Source of the DNA: JBGTIS01 sp041745535
GTDB lineage: Bacteria > Bacteroidota > Bacteroidia > Cytophagales > Cyclobacteriaceae
Direction of reading: 5' to 3'
Length of the DNA: 59,402 nt
NCBI GenBank assembly: GCA_041745535.1
Contig: JBGTIS010000178.1
Span: 1 to 59,402, forward strand
The notes beneath the pieces are model-generated. The model was not told the DNA's origin. It made no database searches and worked only from the letters and a program-made list of their open reading frames with translations. Each line of letters begins with the position of its first letter. Within the stretch, counting starts at the first letter, position 1. Shown one piece after another: positions 17,385 to 26,636 of the stretch. A program made the translations under genes and the position numbers.

Positions 17385-17873
17385 TTATTGCTGCTTGTCA
17401 AGGTTAAAAGTATAATTGCCATCAATACCAGCATATCTTCCGGCATCGCCGCCAGCGGTATTAATAGTAAATGTCATTACTAAGCTTTTACCATCAGCGG
17501 AAACTTTGGCGTTTACATCAACCTGATCGGGATTACGGGTTATATTGGCTCCATTGCCCGACATGGCGTCATCACTTTCTTCTACGTCAAAAGTACCTGA
17601 TGGAGGAAATACGGTAACATTACCGTTTGTATTAGAGTTGGTGGTATAAGTTACAGCATTTGCATTAACTGAAATTGTTATTGAAAAACCTGTAAAATCA
17701 GCTGCCGCCGGACCTGTTATATCCTCTGGAGCAGTCTGTACCCAGGTGCCTGCCAGTTCATCGCCAGGAACGTCTGTACCAGGACCAGGTCCGTTATCAT
17801 CTTTTTTACAACCAAGGGTAAATACCAAACCCAATAATATGGCAACAGCTAGTAATTTGTTTGTAAGTTTCAT
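17385..17873 (-). CDS. Small lipoprotein, function unknown
   Basis: A 162-residue lipoprotein. The signal peptide (MKLTNKLLAVAILLGLVF) ends with the lipobox LGC, Cys22. A Gly/Pro/Asp-rich spacer follows (KKDDNGPGPGTDVPGDE), then LAGTWVQT, which resembles the first strand of lipocalin-like envelope proteins of Bacteroidota. The rest is a beta-rich, Asn/Thr/Ala-rich sequence with GTFDVEE and GKSLVMTFTI. It stands alone, convergent with mutS2. I do not recognise a specific function; a single lipocalin-like domain exposed at the outer membrane or periplasm is an inference. Confidence 0.75.
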   Translation of the reverse strand: MKLTNKLLAVAILLGLVFTLGCKKDDNGPGPGTDVPGDELAGTWVQTAPEDITGPAAADFTGFSITISVNANAVTYTTNSNTNGNVTVFPPSGTFDVEESDDAMSGNGANITRNPDQVDVNAKVSADGKSLVMTFTINTAGGDAGRYAGIDGNYTFNLDKQQ

Positions 17874-17950
17874 CTTTTAATTATTTGATTAAGCAATTGT
17901 ATGCGTTAAAAAACATATAATACACAAACAACGTGTATTTAAACTGCAAT

Positions 17951-18592
17951 TTAATATTTAAAACGTTCTAAATTGATAATATTTTCGCAAAAATCATACT
18001 CATAAGTCTGATTTGAGCAAATAATTACTAATCTTTCATGTTTAGCCTTCTCTATTTCTGCTTTATACCAGTCAATTCCTTTTGTATCCAGATTAGAACA
18101 GGGTTCGTCCAATAACAATACCGGATTTTGAGAATAAAATCCCAAACCTAATTTAAGGCGCTGTTTCATACCCGATGAAAACTGCTTCACTGGCTTGTTT
18201 CGGGCGTTTTCTAAAGATATAGACGAAATTACTTCTGAAATATTATATCCTGAAATAATTTCTTTAAACCGAAAATGAAACCGCAAAAACTCCTGTAAGG
18301 TAAATTCTTCTATCAATTCACAATAAGGTGCGGCTATTGAAATATATTTAAAAAAATGCTCTTCAGAAATTAATGTGTTTTCTTTGAAATACTTTACTTC
18401 ACCAGCAGTAGCGGGAAGTAACCCTGATAAAATAAGCAGTAAGGTAGATTTTCCACTCCCATTAGGCCCTGTGAACGCATAAGTTTTGTCGCTAAAAAAA
18501 TCATAAGTAAGGTTTCGAAATACCCATTCCCGCTGAAATTTTTTTTCTAACCCGCTGGCCCTTATTTGATATGTTGTACTTAAACCTGTCAT
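17951..18592 (-). CDS. ABC transporter ATP-binding protein (single, no permease nearby)
   Basis: A 213-residue ATPase with Walker A GPNGSGKST (residues 42-50), the signature FSSGMKQRLKLG and Walker B VLLLDEPCSNLD. The short length and the FSSGM signature resemble CcmA and similar export-type ATPases. No membrane partner is encoded beside it; the neighbours are lpxA upstream (74 bases) and an unrelated lipoprotein downstream. It may be carried on the lpx transcript. The transported substrate cannot be deduced. Confidence 0.88.
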   Translation of the reverse strand: MTGLSTTYQIRASGLEKKFQREWVFRNLTYDFFSDKTYAFTGPNGSGKSTLLLILSGLLPATAGEVKYFKENTLISEEHFFKYISIAAPYCELIEEFTLQEFLRFHFRFKEIISGYNISEVISSISLENARNKPVKQFSSGMKQRLKLGLGFYSQNPVLLLDEPCSNLDTKGIDWYKAEIEKAKHERLVIICSNQTYEYDFCENIINLERFKY

Positions 18593-18666
18593 TTATCAAT
18601 TTGATAAAAAAATAGGGCGATTAAGCTTCCGGATGCGCTTTTTAGCAACCTAAAAAAATAATATAC

Positions 18667-19449
18667 TTATTGATGAAATCCACGCATAATACCCCGCTCA
18701 GAACTACGGATGAAATGGATAATTTCATCTCTTTCTTTCGATGGAGTCATTTTAATTTCAATTTCCGCAAGGGCCATGGTATTGTTTAGGCCACTCAGAT
18801 ATACAATGCGGTAAATTTCCTGTATTTCGTTAATCTTTTCACTGGTGAACCCTCTGCGCCGTAAGCCAGTAGAATTAATACCACTGTAACCCAGTGGTTC
18901 GCGGGCAGCTTTGGTATAAGGCGGTATATCTTTTCTTACCAGCGATCCGCCACCAATATAGGTGTGGGCGCCTATTTTTGAGAATTGTTGTACAGCACAG
19001 GCTCCACCAAAAATGGCATAATTATCAATTTGTACATGGCCTGCTAACTGAACAGTGTTACCAAAAATACAGTTATCGCCGATAATGCAATCGTGCCCAA
19101 TGTGTACATAAGCCATTAAAAGGCAGTTTTGACCAATGGCGGTTGTATTTTTATCAAGAGCTGTGCCCCGATTCAGGGTTACACATTCACGAATGGTGGT
19201 ATTATCACCTACAGTAACGGTAGTAGCCTCCCCCCTGTATTTAAGATCCTGCGGAGGAGCTGAAATAACTGAACCGGGAAATATTTTACAATTTTTGCCA
19301 ATTCTGGCCCCTTCCATAATAGTAACGTTGGGACCTATCCATGTACCTTCATCAATTTCCACATCTTTATAGATGGTGCTAAAAGGTTCAATTACGACGT
19401 TACGGGCAATTTTTGCTTCTGGATGTATATATGCTAATGGTTGATTCAT
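18667..19449 (-). CDS. lpxA: UDP-N-acetylglucosamine acyltransferase
   Basis: A 260-residue LpxA, first enzyme of lipid A synthesis, which moves a 3-hydroxyacyl chain from ACP to the 3-OH of UDP-GlcNAc. Repeated hexapeptides of the left-handed beta-helix run from residue 8 to about 190 (IHPEAKIARNVVIEPFSTI onwards), with the catalytic-His segment LMAYVHIGHDC. The helical C-terminal domain follows (INEIQEIYRIVY). The ATG overlaps the lpxC-fabZ stop by 4 bases. Confidence 0.95.
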   Translation of the reverse strand: MNQPLAYIHPEAKIARNVVIEPFSTIYKDVEIDEGTWIGPNVTIMEGARIGKNCKIFPGSVISAPPQDLKYRGEATTVTVGDNTTIRECVTLNRGTALDKNTTAIGQNCLLMAYVHIGHDCIIGDNCIFGNTVQLAGHVQIDNYAIFGGACAVQQFSKIGAHTYIGGGSLVRKDIPPYTKAAREPLGYSGINSTGLRRRGFTSEKINEIQEIYRIVYLSGLNNTMALAEIEIKMTPSKERDEIIHFIRSSERGIMRGFHQ

Positions 19450-20843
19450 GCGTTTTTTCGAACAATACTTGCTGACATGGTTGCTTCACAAACAAGAGTA
19501 TCACCCACAAAAGCCTGTCCATGCATTTTGGCGATGCCTCTCCTGATAGGCGCCAACAGTTCACACTGAATAGTCATGATATCTCCAGGTAAAACCATTT
19601 TTTTAAAACGACAGTTTTCTATACCTAAGAAATAAGTCCAATAATTTTCCGGATCAGGCACTGTGCTAAGTACCAGAATACCCCCAGTTTGTACCATAGC
19701 CTCTACCTGTAATACACCTGGCATTACCGGATTCCCCGGAAAATGACCCTGGAAAAAAGGTTCGTTTACCGTGATACTCTTTACTCCTGCCACGCAGGTT
19801 TCATCTAAGTGATAAATTTTATCTATCATGAGAAAAGGATACCGATGCGGTAACATCTGACTAATCTGATTGATATTTAATACAGGTGGTAACTTAGGGT
19901 TATAATGCGGTATGTTACCCGATGAAGAAGATTTTTCTATAGCTTTTTTCAACTTCTTGGCAAAAGCCACATTAGCCGCATGCCCGGGACGAGCGGCCAG
20001 TATCTGAGCTTTTAACGGCCGTCCTACCAGTGCCAAATCTCCCATCATGTCCAGCAGTTTATGCCGGGCCGGCTCATTATTATGGCGAAGTTCAATATTA
20101 TTTAAAATTCCCTCGTCTTTTACTTCAACTTTAGGTTTATTGAAAAGCTTCGCTAAATGCTCAAGTTCATCTTCTTCCACTACCCTGTCTACTACTACAA
20201 TGGCGTTATTCAGGTCCCCACCTTTTATCAGGTTATTTTTATACAGCATTTCCAGTTCGTGCAGGAAGCAAAAAGTCCGTGACGAAGCTATTTCCTTTGG
20301 AAACTGGCTGATATCATTTAATGACGCATGTTGGCTACCCAGCACAGGTGAGTTATAGTCAATCATTACGGTAACCCGGTAATCATCTAAAGGTAAAGCG
20401 GCAATTTCTACTTTCCGGGCTGGTTCCCGGTAAAATATGCCTTCAGTTACTTCAAAGAAATTTCTTAAAGCGCTTTGCTCTTCGGTGCCTACTTCCATCA
20501 GCGCGTCTACAAACATTTTGGCGCTTCCATCCATAATGGGTGGTTCCGGCCCATCGAGCTGAATTAGCACGTTGTCTATCTCCAGCCCTACCAGAGCAGC
20601 CAGTGTATGCTCTACCGTATTAATTCTGGCTCCGCTTTGCTCGATGGTAGTACCCCGGGAAAGATCGACTACGTTGTCAGCATCGGCATCAATAACGGGA
20701 TGGCCTTCCAGATCGATGCGCTGGAATTTAATACCATGACCGGGTTTGGCGGGCAAAAAAGTCATGTTGGCTTTTACGCCAGTGTGCAGACCTACGCCCG
20801 AAACAGTTACTGATTTCTTAATTGTGTGTTGTTTTGTGTTCAT
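19446..20843 (-). CDS. lpxC-fabZ: LpxC-FabZ fusion: UDP-3-O-acyl-GlcNAc deacetylase / 3-hydroxyacyl-ACP dehydratase
   Basis: A 465-residue bifunctional protein. Residues 1 to about 305 are LpxC, the zinc deacetylase that commits the pathway to lipid A; visible motifs are VSGVGLHTG, NTVEHTLAAL (zinc His) and LLDMMGDLAL. Residues from about 320 to the end are FabZ, with LPHRYPFLMID and GHFPGNPVMPGVLQVEAM, which includes its catalytic His. The fusion is widespread in Bacteroidota and places the two activities that compete for 3-hydroxyacyl-ACP in one chain. lpxD ends 1 base upstream and lpxA overlaps downstream. Confidence 0.96.
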   Translation of the reverse strand: MNTKQHTIKKSVTVSGVGLHTGVKANMTFLPAKPGHGIKFQRIDLEGHPVIDADADNVVDLSRGTTIEQSGARINTVEHTLAALVGLEIDNVLIQLDGPEPPIMDGSAKMFVDALMEVGTEEQSALRNFFEVTEGIFYREPARKVEIAALPLDDYRVTVMIDYNSPVLGSQHASLNDISQFPKEIASSRTFCFLHELEMLYKNNLIKGGDLNNAIVVVDRVVEEDELEHLAKLFNKPKVEVKDEGILNNIELRHNNEPARHKLLDMMGDLALVGRPLKAQILAARPGHAANVAFAKKLKKAIEKSSSSGNIPHYNPKLPPVLNINQISQMLPHRYPFLMIDKIYHLDETCVAGVKSITVNEPFFQGHFPGNPVMPGVLQVEAMVQTGGILVLSTVPDPENYWTYFLGIENCRFKKMVLPGDIMTIQCELLAPIRRGIAKMHGQAFVGDTLVCEATMSASIVRKNA

Positions 20844-20844
20844 T

Positions 20845-21894
20845 CTAACTATTACTACCCGACAAATTTAGTATTTTTTTTTCCAGTTCATTGATACGTT
20901 CATTCAATTTAGGAAGGTTTTTATAATGTGCATAGGTACGCAAATATTGTTTTCTTTCAAAAGCAGGACTACCCAAAACGATTTCACCTTCCTGCTCCAT
21001 AGATTTTCCAACGCCAGATTGTGCACCTACAATGCATTTATCGGCGATTTTCAAATGGCCCACAATGCCCACCTGACCGGCAATAATGCAGTTTTTTCCA
21101 ATTGTGGCAGAACCTGATACCCCGGTTTGGGCTGCGATTACGGTATTGTCACCAATTTCAACATTGTGCGCGATCTGGATCAGGTTATCGAGTTTGACAC
21201 CATTTCCAATTTTGGTAGAACCCATGGTAGCACGGTCGATGGTGGTATTTGCTCCTACATCAACATAATCACCAATTACTACATTTCCTAACTGTGGGAT
21301 GGTTTTATAGGTGCCATCTTCCTGCGGGGCAAAGCCAAAACCATCGCTACCGATTACTGTGTTAGCATGAATTACACAATGTTTTCCAATAATGCAATTG
21401 GCATAAATTTTTACGCCTGCCTGCAAAATAGTGTAATCCGCGATGGTAACGTTATCGCCAATATATACATGGGGATAAATTTTTACATGATCTCCAATTT
21501 TTGCGTTTTCGCCTATATAAGAAAAAGCGCCCCGGTATACTTCTTTACCAATACTGGCTGTGGTGCTTTTGTATGCGGGTTCCTCTACGCCATTTTTCCG
21601 AAAACTGACGAGTTTGTGGTATTCTTCCAGCAAAGCAGTAAAACTCAGATAAGGATCTTTTACCCGAATCAGAGTGGTTTCTATGGCCTTTTTTGGCTGA
21701 AAACTTTTTTCTACAATCACAGCACTGGCTTTGGTAGTATAAAGTGAAGACTCATACTTGGCATTTGAGAGAAATGATATTGAACCAGGTTCAGCTTCCT
21801 GTATCTTCCCCAATTGATTAATCTTCAAAGATCCGTCACCTTCAACTATTCCATCAAGAAGTTCGGCTATGTAGTCTACACTAAATTCTAGCAT
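20845..21894 (-). CDS. lpxD: UDP-3-O-acylglucosamine N-acyltransferase
   Basis: A 349-residue LpxD, third enzyme of lipid A synthesis, which adds the N-linked 3-hydroxyacyl chain. The N-terminal uridine-binding domain (about 1-100, ISFLSNAKYESSLYTTKASAVIV) is followed by hexapeptide repeats of a left-handed beta-helix (about 105-300) with the catalytic-His region IQIAHNVEIG, and by a C-terminal helix (LPKLNERINELEKKIL). It is 12 bases after the HD gene and 1 base before lpxC-fabZ. Confidence 0.96.
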   Translation of the reverse strand: MLEFSVDYIAELLDGIVEGDGSLKINQLGKIQEAEPGSISFLSNAKYESSLYTTKASAVIVEKSFQPKKAIETTLIRVKDPYLSFTALLEEYHKLVSFRKNGVEEPAYKSTTASIGKEVYRGAFSYIGENAKIGDHVKIYPHVYIGDNVTIADYTILQAGVKIYANCIIGKHCVIHANTVIGSDGFGFAPQEDGTYKTIPQLGNVVIGDYVDVGANTTIDRATMGSTKIGNGVKLDNLIQIAHNVEIGDNTVIAAQTGVSGSATIGKNCIIAGQVGIVGHLKIADKCIVGAQSGVGKSMEQEGEIVLGSPAFERKQYLRTYAHYKNLPKLNERINELEKKILNLSGSNS

Positions 21895-21906
21895 TTAAAG
21901 AAGAAA

Positions 21907-23160
21907 TTATGTGTTTAAAATATCTTTAGGTCGCAAATTTATATTTTTGGGCCAGCATAAGTAATATTTTTTCACAATTTTACTCATCGCCTTAATATTT
22001 GGCAAATCAGAGGCTTGCGCTATGTCCACGATTTTTCCCCGCTTGGTTAGAATATTGATTTCTTCTCCGGCCGACAGATACGCGGCATTTGTAATACTAC
22101 CATGTTTAACAAAATAATGAGCATCTGCCAAATCAATGTTTAACACTCTGGCGGTTTCCTCTTTCAAAAGCTTTATAGTTTTTTGAGGTACATTTTCGCT
22201 GGTAATAGCGATTTTTAAAAGTTTTCGCTGTAATAATCCATTGCTCAATAAAGAAAGAATTTTATCAGGATGATCTTTCCAAAGCTTTAAGCCGCCCCAA
22301 ATGTCATAGTCGTCCAGCGAACAATATTTTTCCAATAAGGTATTATCCTCTTTGAAATCATTGAGGGTAAAAGTTTTATTCAGAAAGAACTTCAAAGCCG
22401 GATTTACAGGCACCTCTTTATCTTGATCAATTAACTCTTTCAACCGCACAATCAGTGAAATCAGCATTTTCTCGGCACTTACACTGGTTTTGTGCAAATA
22501 CACCTGCCAGTACATCATCCTTCGCGCATCCAGAAAATTTTCGATACTGTAAATACCTTTCTCTTCTACTACAATTTTATCATCAACTACGTTCAACATT
22601 TTAATAATACGATCCGCACCAATCGTACCCTCCGAAACTCCCGTAAAAAAACAATCTCGCTTTAAATAATCAAGCCTATCCACATCTAATTGGCTGGAAA
22701 CAAGCTGATGTAAAAATTTACGACGGTACTGATTGGTAAAAATCTGATACGCCAATTCCAGTTGCCCATTAAATACCTGATCAAGCCGGCTGATAATCAG
22801 TTCTGATAGTGCCTCATGACCCATACCAGGCAGCAGCACATACTCCAGGGCATGAGAAAACGGACCATGACCTACATCGTGCAACAGCACGGCGATCGAA
22901 GCTGCTTCACACTCTTCGTCCGAAATTTCAAGTCCTTTTCCTTTTAAACTATTCAGTGCGTTCTGCATCAGGAACAAAGCACCCAGCGCATGATGAAAGC
23001 GCGTATGCAAAGCCCCAGGATATACCAGATCTGTTAAACCGAGTTGTTTAATTCTCCGCAACCTTTGAATAAACGGATGTTCAATAATATCATAAATAAG
23101 ATCGCTGCTAATGGTAATGAACCCATATACAGGATCGTTAATAACTTTTTTCTTATTCAA
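21907..23160 (-). CDS. HD-domain phosphohydrolase (dGTPase/SAMHD1-like)
   Basis: A 417-residue HD-superfamily protein. FIQRLRRIKQLGLTDLVYPG and RFHHALGALFLMQ lead to the metal-binding LLHDVGHGPFSHALE (about residues 90-105), and SSQLDVDRLDYLKRD supplies the later Asp. This is the arrangement of deoxynucleoside triphosphate triphosphohydrolases and SAMHD1-like enzymes, but the substrate is unknown. It is the first gene of the lpx cluster (12 bases before lpxD), a conserved position in Bacteroidota. Confidence 0.9.
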   Translation of the reverse strand: MNKKKVINDPVYGFITISSDLIYDIIEHPFIQRLRRIKQLGLTDLVYPGALHTRFHHALGALFLMQNALNSLKGKGLEISDEECEAASIAVLLHDVGHGPFSHALEYVLLPGMGHEALSELIISRLDQVFNGQLELAYQIFTNQYRRKFLHQLVSSQLDVDRLDYLKRDCFFTGVSEGTIGADRIIKMLNVVDDKIVVEEKGIYSIENFLDARRMMYWQVYLHKTSVSAEKMLISLIVRLKELIDQDKEVPVNPALKFFLNKTFTLNDFKEDNTLLEKYCSLDDYDIWGGLKLWKDHPDKILSLLSNGLLQRKLLKIAITSENVPQKTIKLLKEETARVLNIDLADAHYFVKHGSITNAAYLSAGEEINILTKRGKIVDIAQASDLPNIKAMSKIVKKYYLCWPKNINLRPKDILNT

Positions 23161-23386
23161 AGTATTTCTTAAAAAAATTATAACTCGGTTAAATAAAAAA
23201 AATTACAGATATGATGTTATAAAAGATTATCGTTAACATTAATTAACCACAAAAATATTCGATTTTTGCTGTTTAAATTTATATATACAGTTCAGGCAAT
23301 AGTATAAAAATAACTCGGGTTATATTAAATGATAACAAAATATACCTGAAAAACGTGTTAATAACTTCAACTTATTATTAGGAATT

Positions 23387-24946
23387 ATGCAAAGATACAA
23401 TATTCTATGGGCAGATGATGAAATTGATCTGCTTAAACCTCATGTCCTGTTTCTGGAAAACAAAGGCTATGACATGACTACCGTAAACAGTGGTCCGGAT
23501 GCTATTGATAAGTGCGAGAACGAACAGTTCGACCTGGTATTTCTGGATGAAAATATGCCTGGTATGACCGGATTGGAAACCCTCGAAAAAATCAAAGCGA
23601 TGAAGCCTACTTTGCCTGTAATTATGATTACAAAAAGCGAAGAGGAGATGATTATGGAACAGGCTATTGGCGCTAAAATCAGCGATTACCTTATTAAACC
23701 GCTCAATCCTAACCAGATTTTGCTCGCTATTAAAAAAATCCTTGATAATAAGCGGTTGGTTACTGAAAAAACCAATCAGGGTTATCAGCAAGATTTCCGT
23801 AACATCAGCATGGCCTACAACGACCTGATGACGCACGAAGAGTGGGTTGAATTGTATAAAAAGCTTGTTTTCTGGGAACTGGAAATTGATAATACGGAAG
23901 AAAAAAGCATGTCGGAGGTGCTGGATATGCAAAAGGATGAAGCTAATTCTAATTTTTTCAAATTCATTTCAGAGAACTATTCTGACTGGCTTAGCGACCC
24001 CGATACTAATAAGCCGCTTCTTTCTCATCAGTTAATGCAGAAAAAGGTATTCCCTCATCTGAACCAAAAAGACCCGGTATTTTTTATTGTAATAGATAAT
24101 TTGCGGTTCGACCAATGGAAAATTATTGAATCTTCGATACTGGAATATTTTAATCTGGAAGAAGAAGACGCCTATTATTCTATATTGCCTACTACTACGG
24201 CCTATGCGAGAAACGCTATTTTCTCTGGCATGCTGCCCCTGGAAATGGCCAAATACCATCCGGACATCTGGATGGGCGAAGATGATGATGAAGGAAAAAA
24301 TAACAATGAATATGAGTTTTTGAAACGGCAACTTAAAAAAAAGGGGCTTGACATCAAGAGCAGTTATCATAAAATAACGGTTACCCAGTATGGTAAACAG
24401 CTGGTAGAAACCTTTAATAATCTGATGTCGAACGACCTGAACGTGATTGTGTATAACTTTGTGGATATGTTATCGCACGCGCGTACTGATGTGGAAATGA
24501 TTCGTGAACTGGCGCCCGACGAATCGGCCTACCGCTCGTTAACAAAATCATGGTTTTTGCACTCGCCGTTGCTGGATTTATTGAAAAAGATTTCGAAGGA
24601 AAATGCCAAGGTTGTAATTACCACCGATCATGGTACCATACGGGCAAAACGGCCTATTAAAATTATTGGCGACCGAAATACCAATACCAACCTGCGTTAT
24701 AAACAAGGCAAAAATCTGAATTTTAACAGCAGTAAAGTATATGCTGTAAAACGACCTGAAGATTTGTTCTTGCCCAAAGTAAATGTTTCATCCACTTACG
24801 CATTTGCCACACAAGACTATTTCTTTGCATATCCTAATAATTTTAACTATTATGTAAATTATTACCGGGATACTTTTCAACACGGAGGTATTTCCCTGGA
24901 AGAAATGATTGTTCCTATTATCGTGCTTAATACGAAAAATGGTTGA
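23387..24946 (+). CDS. porX: PorX: response regulator with PglZ/alkaline-phosphatase domain, T9SS regulator
   Basis: A 519-residue protein. An N-terminal receiver domain has the acidic pocket WADDE (residues 8-12), phospho-acceptor Asp54 in VFLDENMPG, and the switch Lys in YLIKPLNP. A helical region follows (about 125-220). The C-terminal PglZ domain (about 230-515) has metal-site stretches FFIVIDNLRFDQW, PTTTAYARNAIFSGM and VVITTDHGTI. This is the PorX architecture; in Porphyromonas and Flavobacterium PorX controls the type IX secretion system with the kinase PorY and can hydrolyse oligonucleotides. Its end overlaps tsaE by 8 bases. Confidence 0.95.
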   Translation: MQRYNILWADDEIDLLKPHVLFLENKGYDMTTVNSGPDAIDKCENEQFDLVFLDENMPGMTGLETLEKIKAMKPTLPVIMITKSEEEMIMEQAIGAKISDYLIKPLNPNQILLAIKKILDNKRLVTEKTNQGYQQDFRNISMAYNDLMTHEEWVELYKKLVFWELEIDNTEEKSMSEVLDMQKDEANSNFFKFISENYSDWLSDPDTNKPLLSHQLMQKKVFPHLNQKDPVFFIVIDNLRFDQWKIIESSILEYFNLEEEDAYYSILPTTTAYARNAIFSGMLPLEMAKYHPDIWMGEDDDEGKNNNEYEFLKRQLKKKGLDIKSSYHKITVTQYGKQLVETFNNLMSNDLNVIVYNFVDMLSHARTDVEMIRELAPDESAYRSLTKSWFLHSPLLDLLKKISKENAKVVITTDHGTIRAKRPIKIIGDRNTNTNLRYKQGKNLNFNSSKVYAVKRPEDLFLPKVNVSSTYAFATQDYFFAYPNNFNYYVNYYRDTFQHGGISLEEMIVPIIVLNTKNG

Positions 24947-25379
24947 CAATAAAACAACCCAGTTGGTTTGTAAAAGTGAAAAAGAAATTGAGTGGATAGC
25001 GAAGCGGATTATTGATTTTGCAGGCCCACAAAAGGTTTGGATATTTTTTGGAGAAATGGGGGCCGGCAAAACTACAATCATAAAAGTAATTTGCTCCATG
25101 TTAGGTATTGCCGATTCCGTAAACAGTCCTACTTTTGCACTTGTAAACGAATATCAGAATGATAAAGGGCTTACCATTTATCATTTCGATTTTTTTCGGA
25201 TCAATAATGAGGCAGAAGCAGTCGACATCGGAATTGATGAATATTTTTATTCGGGCAACTATTGCTTTGTTGAATGGCCTTCGAAAATTATTTCTTTACT
25301 TCCCGATAATTATTTAATTGTTGAGTTAGAAGCATTACAGGATCAAAGTAGGGTAATATCCCTGTCGAAACATGAGTGA
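24939..25379 (+). CDS. tsaE: tRNA threonylcarbamoyladenosine biosynthesis ATPase
   Basis: A 146-residue TsaE, the ATPase that drives the TsaB-TsaD complex to make t6A37 in ANN-decoding tRNAs. The P-loop GEMGAGKTT is at residues 38-46, then NSPTFALVNEYQ and the family motif IYHFDFFRI, with CFVEWPSKI near the end. A frame opens upstream at 24909, but homology begins at MVDNKTTQLV, so I use the ATG at 24939, inside the porX end. The stop overlaps the ald start by 8 bases. Confidence 0.93.
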   Translation: MVDNKTTQLVCKSEKEIEWIAKRIIDFAGPQKVWIFFGEMGAGKTTIIKVICSMLGIADSVNSPTFALVNEYQNDKGLTIYHFDFFRINNEAEAVDIGIDEYFYSGNYCFVEWPSKIISLLPDNYLIVELEALQDQSRVISLSKHE

Positions 25380-26598
25380 TCAATATAAAGAAAGCTTGGA
25401 ACAGTTGGCCAAAGAAAGAGCGCTTTACCCTGAGGAAAAGCTTTTAAAAATACCGACTACTAATAAAAATTTACAGTTAGGAATTCCAAAGGAAATTTCC
25501 TTACAGGAAAACCGCGTTTCTCTTATACCGGAGGCTATTTCTGTACTGGCGAGCAACGGACATGAAATTATTGTGGAAACAGGTGCCGGTGAAGCAGCCA
25601 AATTTCCGGACAACAAATTCAGCGATGGGGGAGCTAAAATTGTTTACTCAGCAAAAGAAGCTTTCGAAGCACAGATTATTCTGAAAGTAGAGCCCCCTAC
25701 CCTCGAGGAAATCAATTATATGAAACCCGGCTCCACGCTGATTTCCGCTTTACAACTAGGAAACCAAAATTCTGAATATATTGAAGCTTTAAATAAAAAA
25801 AAGATTACCGCTATAGCTTTTGAGTTTATAGAAGATAAAGTAGGGGGTATGCCGGTAGTAAGGGCTATGAGCGAAATCGCGGGCAGTACTATTATCCAAA
25901 TTGCCGCCCAGTACCTCAGCAGTGTAGCCAACGGAAAAGGGATGCTGTTGGGTGGTATTTCCGGAGTTCCTCCTGCCAAGGTTGTGATTTTGGGGGCAGG
26001 TACGGTGGCGGAGTTTGCTGCCCGGGCTGCCCTGGGATTGGGTGCCCAGGTTCAGATTTTCGACAATCATATTTACAAACTCAGAAGAATTAAGCATGCG
26101 CTGGGACAGCAAATATTTACCTCTACCCTGGATGTGAATTCCATGAGCAAAGCTTTGAAAGAAACTGATGTGGCCATTGGAGCTATCCGGGCTGAAAGAG
26201 GTAGAAGCCGTATTGTGGTTACCGAAGAAATGGTATCGCAAATGAAACCCGAATCGGTAATTATTGATGTAAGCATTGACCAGGGTGGGTGTATCGAAAC
26301 CTCAGAAATTACTACTTTAAAAAGGCCTGTTTTCAGAAAATATGATATTATTCACTATTGCGTACCCAATATTCCTTCTCGGGTTGCCCGTACGGCCAGT
26401 ACCGCCTTCAGTAATATTTTCACCCCTATTCTCATTCAAATTGCCGATATGGGTGGGGTAGATGCCATGATTTTTTCTAATAAGTGGTTTATGAAGGGAA
26501 TCTATACTTATAAAGGCAGTTTGACTAATCCGGCTATCGCGCAAAAATTTAACCTGAAATTCAAAGATCTTAATCTGCTGATAGCAGCAAGAATTTAA
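25372..26598 (+). CDS. ald: Alanine dehydrogenase
   Basis: A 408-residue NAD-dependent dehydrogenase interconverting L-alanine and pyruvate plus ammonia. GIPKEISLQENRVSLIPEA and EIIVETGAGEAA mark the N-terminal catalytic domain. The Rossmann segment is VVILGAGTVAEFAARAALGLGAQVQIFDN, and VIIDVSIDQGGCIET and YCVPNIPSRVARTAS follow. A 30-residue N-terminal extension is typical of Bacteroidota members. Overlap with tsaE makes porX-tsaE-ald a tightly packed unit; the shared order is more likely historical than functional. Confidence 0.93.
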   Translation: MSDQYKESLEQLAKERALYPEEKLLKIPTTNKNLQLGIPKEISLQENRVSLIPEAISVLASNGHEIIVETGAGEAAKFPDNKFSDGGAKIVYSAKEAFEAQIILKVEPPTLEEINYMKPGSTLISALQLGNQNSEYIEALNKKKITAIAFEFIEDKVGGMPVVRAMSEIAGSTIIQIAAQYLSSVANGKGMLLGGISGVPPAKVVILGAGTVAEFAARAALGLGAQVQIFDNHIYKLRRIKHALGQQIFTSTLDVNSMSKALKETDVAIGAIRAERGRSRIVVTEEMVSQMKPESVIIDVSIDQGGCIETSEITTLKRPVFRKYDIIHYCVPNIPSRVARTASTAFSNIFTPILIQIADMGGVDAMIFSNKWFMKGIYTYKGSLTNPAIAQKFNLKFKDLNLLIAARI

Positions 26599-26636
26599 AT
26601 TACTGTTTGTGGGTTAAAATAATGAACCCGGAACCT

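Noticed and set aside
23387..24946. PglZ domain as part of a phage-defence (BREX) system
   Set aside because: The PglZ domain is joined to a receiver domain in the PorX arrangement, and no BREX genes are present.
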